The notes beneath the pieces are model-generated. The model searched no databases. It had not been told where the DNA came from and saw nothing but the letters and a program-made list of their open reading frames with translations. A stretch of DNA of 26,445 nt from Dipetalonema caudispina. Its lineage: Eukaryota; Nematoda; Chromadorea; Rhabditida; Onchocercidae. The DNA is taken from NCBI GenBank assembly GCA_013365325.1, contig JABVXV010000565.1:1-26445 (forward strand), written 5' to 3'. A program made the translations under genes and the position numbers. Shown piece after piece: positions 11,617-20,700 of the stretch. The number at the start of each line of letters is the position of its first letter. Within the stretch, counting starts at the first letter, position 1.

Positions 11617-11752
11617 GCTTTCATAATCCTTCAACATTCTAATAATTTTTTTTTCCTCAAAAATGTGACGAAAATTTATTTTCCGTGAAATATCTATTCA
11701 ACGTATGTAAATCATTTAATTCCTTTTTGTAATTAAAAATTGAAGTATTTTC

Positions 11753-11754
11753 AG
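11753..11754 (+). promoter_or_regulatory. Trans-splice acceptor at the start of the dehydrogenase gene
   Basis: TATTTTCAG ends at 11754, followed by AAGA and the ATG at 11759. The AG-to-ATG spacing of four bases fits nematode spliced-leader addition. Confidence 0.6.
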
Positions 11755-11758
11755 AAGA

Positions 11759-13631
11759 ATGAAATGTCATCGTATGTGTATTGTCGGTGGTGGTGGATAT
11801 TTTGGACAACATATTGCACGAGAATTACAAGAACAAGGCTTTCATACCGTAATACTAGATATCAGTTTTTGTGATATACCGATTGTGAAATTAAATGAAT
11901 CTCTTACAACTCGAATAAATGTATGTAACGATGGAAAATTTGGATTTCAGAGTTATAGAAATGGAGATTCATTTATAAAGTAGAAATTTTTGAAATTTAT
12001 TTTTAAGCTTCCCATATATATATATATCTTATTTCATGCATACATTTCTATTAAGTATAACTTTTCAATTAAAAATTATACTATTATTACAATTATATAA
12101 AATAAAATACCATTTAAATTAACATTTTATTTTATTTGAAGTTTTTGAAATAAAAAAGAAAAGTGTAATTTTTTTTTTTTTAATTTATATATGAAATTTT
12201 TTACAGGGGTCATTATTAGATACAAATATATTGGATCAAGCATTACACGGTTGTGTTGCGTGTTTTCATATTGCCGCTTATGGTATGAGTGGTGGTGCTT
12301 CCGTACGTAATAATTATTCATTTTTTACATGTCAGATTACTTATTATATGTAAAAGTAATAAATCATCGAATATTACTAAAATTTACAATAAATCAATTT
12401 TAGTCTTAAAAAATCTCTGCGTAATTTCTAATGAAATATATTTATATATATATATATGAACATAAATTATTTCAAACTTCTTCTTTGAAATTTATTGCAA
12501 TTTATTTAAATTTGTCTTAATTTAATTTTAAATTTGAATATGCATTGTTATTTTGAAATAAAAATTTAACGAATGAAAAACTTTCAATTGAACTGTTTTA
12601 AAAATAGTAAAAATTAAAATGAAATATATTCTGATGAAATTTACAATTGTAATAAATGTAAAATTTAAGCTGGATAAAGAAATGATATATTTAATTAATG
12701 TTACTGGTACTAAACAAGTATTAGAACGTTGTCGTATCAATGGTGTTCAAAGATTTATATTTGCAAGTTCTGTAGCTGTCATTTTTACCGATGAGGAATT
12801 ACATGATGCTGACGAATTGACACCGTATCCACATCCATCTAAGGTCAATAATTTTAATTAATGGCAATTTAATTTCATTCTTCTACGTAATGAATTGTTG
12901 AAGAAGAGTTTACTCATTGAAGTGCTTAAAATTGATACTCAACAAACATACAAAGTTCCTCCATGTGAGATAGATAAATTGATTTACATTTATTATTCTA
13001 GTTAAGACATTTAATAATTATGAACATTTTAATACTATGATTTAATTGTCATTTTAATTTAAATTTGTCATTTTACACAAAATAAGAACATTTATTTTAT
13101 GAGTAATCTTTTTTCTTACAATGATATTTTGAATTTTATGGAAAAAAAAAAAAAAAAAACTCACATATAAATACAAATCTTATCAATAATAAATTGTATT
13201 TATGTGTGAGTTTTCTTTTTTTCTTTTTCTTTTTTTAATGTTAAAATTAAATTAGCGATAAGTGTTATGAATAAGAAATTAATATGTAAATTATTTATGA
13301 CAAAAAAAAAAAAAGAATTAATTTTAAATCTTGCAGTATTATTCATACTATGCAGCTTCTAAAGCAGTAGCTGAAAAATATGTAATAGATAGTAATTGTG
13401 ATACATTAAAAACATGTGCACTTCGATATCGTGGAATATATGGTCCAGCAGAACCGAGAACTGTAAACAGGACTGTGGTAAGTTATGTATTTTCAGTTAC
13501 ATTAACTTAGTTGAATTAAATTTATTTATATATGTAAAAAAAAAAAATGAAACGAATGATAATTTTTATTTGCATTTTTTTTAAAAAAAAAAAAAGATTT
13601 GATTTAAATTTTAAACTTGTAAATATCGAAA

Positions 13632-13664
<33 letters not shown>

Positions 13665-14649
13665 GGATATATGCAAACGTGGTTTAGTTTTTGCAACTTT
13701 TCATAAATTTCGTGAAAGTACCACTCAGTATAGTGGAATTGGAAATAGTACTAAGGTAAGGATATAATTTTAATTGCTTACTTAACGAATTTTAATTGAA
13801 ATAATTCAAATATTTGTTTATCGATCCTTTTTATTCCGTTTTGTTATCTGTTCGCATAGTTTATTTTCATTACAATTAGACATTTTTGCAGGTAATTTAT
13901 TAATTAAAATATAACATTTTAGGCTATGAGATTAGCGGAAGATGCCTTAAGACGAGGTACTGCATGTGGTAAAGTGTATAATATTGTTGATGGTGGTCCA
14001 CCTGTTGGTTCATTCAGTTTTTGGTTTCCACTTATTCGAGGTAATTACTTTCTATTATTGATCGTTTAATTAATTCAAAAATAATTTCTATCTAAAATTC
14101 ATGTTTGAAATCAAACTCATATGGCTTTCTTCTGTTTTTTTTTTTTTTTTTTTTTTTTTTGTTGTTTAAGACTATATGTAGCAAAGTTTTTAAAAATTTT
14201 TTAAAATTATTTGTCATTTATATTAAAATTCTATTTCAGCACTTAATAAACCGTTACCTATGTTCAAAATACCATATACACTAGTAGTATACTTGGCTGT
14301 ATTATTCGAATATCTCTATCGCTATTTTGGTTTAGAACCATTATTTACCAGACTTGAGGTGAATCTAGTATCAATTACTAATACTTATTCGATTGAACGA
14401 GCTCAGCATGATCTCGGCTATATGCCAATACAAAATCATGACCTTACTGATGTGATACGTTACTATAAAATAGCTACGAATAATAATAATAATAATAATA
14501 ATAATAGGAAAAAAGATAATAAAGTTGTAATTTCATCAGTATCATTTAGTAAAAAACATCTTAATGTTGTTCTTCTTAATGGTATGAGTTTCATTTTACT
14601 TATATTAATTGTATTTCTTTTTTGGATTGCCAGTGAATTATTCTTATAA
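11759..14649 (+). CDS. Membrane short-chain dehydrogenase, 3-beta-HSD/SDR42E type
   Basis: Seven exons, 11759-11920, 12207-12302, 12670-12843, 13337-13477, 13666-13755, 13923-14040 and 14240-14649, give 396 residues, near SDR42E1 length as I recall it. All phases agree. The N-terminus has the NAD(P)-binding Gly-rich loop [23 protein letters not shown] (about 73-83) is close to the SDR42E signature, FASSVAVIF (117-125) carries the active-site Ser region, and Tyr149-AAS-Lys153 is the YxxxK pair. A hydrophobic segment near 270-291 and a strong C-terminal membrane span (about 376-396) suggest ER anchoring; nine Asn at 341-349 precede the last span. The family oxidises or reduces sterol/steroid-like substrates, but the substrate here is unknown. 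Two oddities: the usual FVHVDN-like motif reads YSGIGN, and exon 3 has weak splice sites at both ends. Family assignment is firm; membership of the SDR42E subgroup is inferred from aligned motifs. Confidence 0.88.
12670..12843 (+). CDS. Exon 3 of the dehydrogenase, frame-neutral with weak splice sites
   Basis: These 58 codons run from [10 protein letters not shown] to PYPHPSK and carry FASSVAVIF. The acceptor is TTTAAG (AAG rather than CAG or TAG) and the donor is GTCAAT, both below consensus, whereas most other introns of the gene have a standard TAG or CAG acceptor and a GTA-type donor. Joining exons 2 and 4 directly would keep the frame but remove the catalytic serine region. The open frame also extends upstream to an ATG at 12619, within intron 2. 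Confidence 0.75.
13142..13230 (+). other. Hairpin-forming inverted repeat in intron 3 of the dehydrogenase gene
   Basis: The left arm ends at 13176 (AAAACTCACATATAAATACAA from 13156) and the right arm starts at 13194 (TTGTATTTATGTGTGAGTTTT). They pair over 21 bp with one mismatch and a 17-base loop. An A-run before and a T-rich run after extend the stem imperfectly to about 35 bp. It resembles a miRNA precursor or a small fold-back element in shape; neither is shown. Confidence 0.6.
13637..13665 (+). repeat. 27-base T-run forming the polypyrimidine tract of exon 5
   Basis: An uninterrupted T tract ends directly in AG at 13665, before exon 5 of the dehydrogenase gene. It is both microsatellite and splice signal. 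A similar T-run (about 14136-14160) lies in the next-but-one intron. Confidence 0.7.
14479..14506 (+). repeat. In-frame AAT microsatellite coding poly-Asn
   Basis: Nine AAT codons in the last exon of the dehydrogenase, encoding residues 341-349 between the enzyme core and the C-terminal anchor. Length variation in steps of three would not disturb the frame. Confidence 0.85.
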
Positions 14650-14674
14650 ATTAATGTTTTGTTGCTTAATGTTT

Positions 14675-14680
14675 AATAAA
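14675..14680 (+). terminator. Poly(A) signal of the dehydrogenase gene
   Basis: AATAAA, 26 bases after the stop codon at 14647-14649. The short distance fits compact nematode 3' UTRs. Confidence 0.55.
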
Positions 14681-17370
14681 ATCATTGCAAAAATATTTTA
14701 ATAAATTTAAGTATTTCTAAAATGATAATTATGATTGATTACTTGACAAACAGGACTAATTAATTCTATCGTTATGAATGATATCAATAGTTACTTTTCA
14801 ATTTAATTAGCAAATTCTTACAATAAATGATCCTAATCATGCATTAATTCATTATTTAAAATACATTTCAATTTTCAATACCTAAATAGAATATTGCAAA
14901 TTCGTAGAAAAGTGCCTACAAAATTTATTTGACTCAATCTTTACAAGTGTAATTAATTTCCTTTCATTACTCTGTTGTCAACAATTTCTTCAGCTTATGT
15001 CACATTCTCTTCATCTCTTCCTCTAAGATCAAATTTTTAAATGAAAGATTCAAATCTTGCAATTTTATAACAAACAATATACATATGCTTATTGTATATA
15101 ACTATACATTGGAAATAATTTAAACAAAAAAGAACTTGAGTTTCCTAATGTTTAAGTTTTCAAATTTAATTCTAAATTGTGCTATACATCAGGTTTGTAT
15201 TTTTTTACTTTTTTTTTTTCTTTTTTTTTTTGAAAATGAAAAGAACTTTGAGCAAATGAAATTGAATAATTGATGCATTTCAGACGTCTATGCTATTTTT
15301 AGTAATGAGACAGAACAGCAAATGAGAAAATGGCAAATCAAAACATAAATAAAATTTTTTCTTTTTTTTTGTACCACAAAAATTGAACAAATGAAATATT
15401 TAAAAATTGAAAACCCCACGAAAAAAATAAAAAAGAACTGGAATTAAGGAAATTTTCAAGTAGATAAAAAATTGTTTACAATTTATAAATTACCTTGATC
15501 AATATTTTGTATTCTGCATGATCAGCAACTAAGCAAAATAATCGAGTAATTCCTAAATTAAAAGCTATCATAGCTAATTTTAATATATCTTTTAATTATC
15601 CGATGAGTATGATAGATGAATCAATTTTTTATGTTCCAAATATTTACAAAAATTTCAATCACAAATAAACGATTAAAAAATATTCAAAAATGCATTACAA
15701 ATGAAGCCATTATTGTTTCACATACAAAACATAATTTGATAAATTATCACATAACAAAAATAAAATTTGACAAACACATTATACAAATTATCGTATATGT
15801 TTAAAAATTTTTCCGTTTTTTTTTTTTCCTTCTGTTATTAAATGACAATCAATCATCATTTAATGTTTTAAACAATTGCTTATTGTTTGAGAAATTTTTT
15901 TGCTAACTGAAAAATTTACATCATTTCGTAAAGTGAGCGAAACTTTTAAGAAATTTTAAGAGAAATTATTACCAAATGCAAGATTGCAAATTATTTGTAA
16001 TTCTTTCAATTCTTTTTTCTTATTTTTTTTTCTTTTTTTTTGTTTTCGGAAATAATTTTAACAATAGAATAAAAAAGAGATTAAATAATCTTTAAAAAGT
16101 CTTTAATTATTGTAAATTTCGTACTTTTTTTTTCGATTGATAATAATTGTTGCACTTATTCGAATTTTATTATACAAAAGGTAAAAAAGAAAGGGAAAAA
16201 GACGAGAGAGAGAGAAAAAAAAAAAGAAAATAGTAGAAGAAATAACAAATTAATTCGATATAATATGTTCAAGATGATTTTGCAAAATTTCGCCTTATTT
16301 CATCATTTATTTCTCATTTTGCCACCCAACTATAAAATAAAGAAATAAACATAAAGGAAAAAAAAAAAAAAAAAACGGAAATTTGTGAAGCAAAAAAGAT
16401 GAATTAATATTACGATCGGATCATTGATCATACAGATTGTTGCATAAGAACTGTAAAGGTATTATTGCTACAATTACTTCATATGATATTGTGTAAAGTA
16501 TACGCAAATTTCACTCAAACATTTTAGAATTGATTGTAATAATCATTGTTAGTTAATAAGCTTCAGATGATATGATCGAAATTTTCGTCAATGTTCAATT
16601 GCGGATACTATCTAGCGTATGTATTTCAACATCATTAGCTATTTGTTGGAGTACACGGATCGATAATTTGTTATATACGTTGGTAGTAGGAGAAGGAGGT
16701 GAAAATGTTAAGTGGAACATTTTACAGAGTAGACAGTGAAATGTTGCATTCTCTCATTTCTAATTTTCATTTTCAATTAAAAATTTTTTAAATTGGAAAT
16801 TTTTTGATTATTGATTTTTAAGAATAAAATTATAACAAAAAAAAAAGCTTCCATTTACTTGGTAAGTTTTGAAAAAGAATTGAAATTTGCTGATCTATAC
16901 TAAGATTAGATAGATATAGTGAAGACATTTGATTGATCTGATTGGAAGAGATGATTGATAATTCGTTTCTTTTCGTTATTTACTCTGAATGATAGTTGAA
17001 TGAAAGAGCAGCGTTAACTATTGACCATCTCATAGGTCATCTTGGTAAGTAAGCAATAATTTTTTTGACCTTAGCAAATATTTTGCAAATAATTATGCAT
17101 CAAATGATGAAGTTTCAAGTTTTGAATGGGAATAGGAAAAGTTTGGTAGAATAATTTGGAAAAAAAAATTAAGTTAATTTTAAAAATTTGCTACCTTTTT
17201 ATTATTTAAATTAAATTTTTTCGTTAATTTTTACAACAATCATTCTATTTTTTCCCTCAATCTCTTTATATCAATTTTATCAGCAAGGAAAAAAAAAAAC
17301 AACTTCTATCAATATAAAGAAGAAATTTTAGAAAATGATCATAAACAAACTTAGCATTTAAACAGCATTA
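14681..17370. other. Intergenic region between convergent genes
   Basis: AT-rich DNA between the 3' ends of the dehydrogenase (plus) and the adaptor-like gene (minus). It contains A/T runs, a GA-rich patch at 16201-16224 and one coding-like minus-strand ORF at 16595-16720, listed separately. No RNA gene was recognised. Confidence 0.5.
16595..16720 (-). other. Isolated coding-like ORF of 41 codons
   Basis: The minus-strand frame MFHLTFSPPSPTTNVYNKLS continues with IRVLQQIANDVEIHTLDSIR and stops at 16597-16595. Residue use is protein-like and unlike the Ile/Phe/Lys/Asn shadows elsewhere, and the DNA is locally less AT-biased. No acceptor in the right phase lies just upstream: the nearest TTAG (16760) is followed in this frame by TGA. 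It could be an alternative last exon of the minus-strand gene, a decayed exon, or chance. Confidence 0.25.
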
Positions 17371-17373
17371 AAT

Positions 17374-17383
17374 TTTATTTATT
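17374..17383 (-). terminator. Candidate poly(A) signal of the adaptor-like gene
   Basis: Overlapping AATAAATAAA on the minus strand, about 210 nt beyond the stop codon at 17595-17593. Confidence 0.45.
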
Positions 17384-17592
17384 GTAATTTTTGGCTATTA
17401 TTTATGCCATTATTCGTTTCTTCATTTTTTTTTTTCTCTCATTTCAACTCCATAGAATGCTTAAATTTGAAATAAAATTGAGCAAAACAAATGAGAAAAT
17501 ATCGCAAAACAAGGACTAGAATAATATAAAAATATAATATAAAATGGAACAATTTAGGAATAATATCTAACAAATAAGCAATTTTGTTTGTA

Positions 17593-17684
17593 TCACAATG
17601 GCATACTTTCAACCAAATCGCCTAATTTAATTTGTTGTTTATCCAAAATATGGCCATTATTATTGTTATTAATATTAATGCTGC

Positions 17685-17721
<37 letters not shown>

Positions 17722-20700
17722 GCTCATAGTATAATCGGATTTTGCCATGGCCTGATTTTTTACATTCCGTAATTGAAGCTCAACAAATTGTAAGTCAGCA
17801 AAAATTTGCGCATCACGTTGTCTCATATAAGCCTGGAATGAATAATGCTTTAATATTAAAAGAAAAAAAAAAAAAAATGAAAAAATGAAAAAATGAAAAA
17901 AGAAATAAAAGGGATGGTATCAAATAATCAACAAATATTTAAATACTGAAATACTTGAATGATTAAATTACCTTAGCATATTAAATATGTTGTTCAAAAT
18001 AGTTGTTTTTTTTTTTTTTTTTTTTTGGAAATATTTATTATTGTTGAAAAATTGATTAACAATGAATGGCATAGTTAAAATTATCATACAGTAATGCATA
18101 ATTTAATAGATTTAAATTAAATATGCAAGAATGCAACTACCATTTCACGTTTGAGATGATTAAAAACATCATTCCAAGATCGAAAATCACTGGAAGAAGT
18201 CTTTTGGGAATCACTGGAACTTATTGATCTTGACAAACCCGAATCATTCATTGTATCATCAATTACCACTGATGGTTTCATTATTGATGGCACAGAAACA
18301 GAATCATGATTGGTCATTGTGCAGGAATTTGTTGTATCTGAAATACATTTTATTTTAGTATTTAAATTATACAATTTTTTTTCAAAAGAAAAAAGAAAGG
18401 AAGAAGTTGGAAAGATTGGAAGGTTACGGAAGGATTTATACAAGATTAATGATTTTCCTATGTTTCAGAAAATCTTTTCCATTTGTTTACATTTCATTGA
18501 TTGTTAAAATTGTAAACAATTGATGGAAATCATTTTTTAATAAAATACAATATTTATGGTTAAAATATATTTTATTATCAACCTCTTTAAATTTCCTTTT
18601 GAATTTAAAATTTGTTTTAAATTTTAACACTATCAAATTGTTTGCAAATTTTTTTTCCCATCTCATCGTCTTCCTTCTTTTTCTCTTACATATTACTTCT
18701 GCTTCTTCTTATTCAAATTTTTTAAATTTAAAAAAGAAAGAAAGAAAAAAGCTTACGTTGACTGGTAATATTATTATCATACTGATAATCGGGTTCATCA
18801 TCCGGTATTTCCAAGGAATAACTCGCATCAATAAATGAATGTTGTGTTGATAATGATGTTGTTGGAATTTCGCTTTGCTCTATTACACTTGAAGTTAACA
18901 CTTTTGAATGTAACCGATTAGGCAATGTTGCTGTATCATATATCCTGAAGATATTATCAGTTATATAAAATTCGGAAATGTAATTTTACTAAAAATTATC
19001 TAAAATAAATGAAAAATTCAAAATGGTCTATTATTATTTATCATTCATTTCAATTATTGCTAACCATTCCAAATAATTTGAAATAATTTTTTTTTTTTTT
19101 AAAAAAAAAAAGGAAAAAGAAAAGAAAAAAAACAAATATATCAATGTTTTGAAATTTTTAAATTATATTCAACTAACTTTTTAAAAAATTTCTTAGTAGC
19201 TTTGAAAGGATTTAACAATCCACCACCACTTGTGCCATCTCCATTACCATTTGAATGGTTATTACTGTATCGAATTGATGACATATTGTTGAAATTTTGT
19301 TTACACGGTGATAAACAAAGTGAGAAATGATTATCGTTGCCAACACTGCGAGATCTGCAAACTATCATTTTGTTTTGAAATGCAAAATTTCAATGAGATG
19401 AATTTTGTGATATATATAAATAAGTTAACAATGAAATAAACAAGCGAAAGATAATGGAAAATTGATTTGTTTATGTTAAATAATTTGTTATGTTCTTTCT
19501 TCAAATTAAAAATATAATGGAAAAGGTATTAATGAAATAAATGAAAAATTATATAAAGTGAGAAAAGAAAGAAAGGGATGTGTTGTGTTTGTTATCAATA
19601 ATATTGCACTTCATTATTAATGTTTAAATTTTAATTTTAATACTCTAATTTAATTTCATTTAAATAATAAAAATATTACAAACATAAGTTTAACTTGTTG
19701 TCTAATTTAATTTTTTTTTTAGTTTATGCACTAATTCTATTATTAAATCTGTAAAGATGCTTACTTTAATGAATTTAGTTTGAAAGTGAAAACAGAAATA
19801 GAAATGAGCCAAGAGAAACAATTCACATGAAATGTCATCATTTCAGAATTTTATTGCTTTTGGTCGTTGAACTTCGCATAAAATTTAATTATGGACTATC
19901 ATTTGATGAATGATTTTCAGTATGACTCCTGTACTTCTCCATATTTATTATTAATTGTAGCAATTTCAGTAAGTTAAGTTTATTTCAAACCTATTATTGA
20001 TTCCAAAAGTTTAAATATAGTAACTGAATCATTGATATGTGTAATAAGCGTCATTGCAAGTTTTACGTACATTGCATTTATATAAACGTTTTAAGCGAAA
20101 AAAATTTGCATATACGCAGGATAAATTTGTATGATTGATTAAATTTAAATTTACAGACAAATGGAATAATTTCAAAATTAATGAATTCAATAAAAAAAAA
20201 ATTAGTAATGAAGTGAAATAAAACAAATGGAATAAATTTTGAATCATAATCATACCTTTGATGTACCTTTTGTATGTTTGCTACAATTCTATCCTTTTTT
20301 CGTCGACTTAAAGAACCATATGATCGATTCAAGATTTGATCATCGCATTCAGTTAATTTTTTACTATTCTGATTGATTATACCTAAATTTGCATTACATT
20401 TTATCCTATTTGAAATGATTTTTCTTTTCTTTTTATATATTTAACAATTTATTTGCGTATTTATATGCATCATAACTCCCTCGAGACTTATTTAAGTATT
20501 GCAAATAACTTATGGATACATTTAAAATTTAGAAAAAAAAAACAAAATAGAATGCATAAATCATAAATCATAATCATAATTAGTTAATTAGAAGTATGCC
20601 TTTTCCAGGAAATTTCCAATAACATTGTTAGAATCATTCAAATAACTTTTTTTTTTTTCTAATTAAATAATAAAACAATGAGAGAACATTGAAGTAAACA

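Larger units (their letters stand above)
7003..11750. other. Gene-poor region between DB gene 2 and the dehydrogenase gene
   Basis: About 4.7 kb with no supported exon. It contains GA/CT-rich patches (about 7569-7583 and 10709-10750), many A/T runs, a 36-bp minisatellite at 8735-8905, an E-box at 11412-11419 and a TGCA palindrome at 11581-11616. The promoters of both flanking genes must lie here, as their 5' ends face each other. Confidence 0.55.

Noticed and set aside
12127..12321. Minus-strand frame overlapping dehydrogenase exon 2
   Set aside because: Shadow of a real plus-strand exon with clear SDR motifs.
18310..18838. Plus-strand frames opposite the minus-strand gene
   Set aside because: Antisense shadows; the minus strand has phase-consistent exons with normal residue use.
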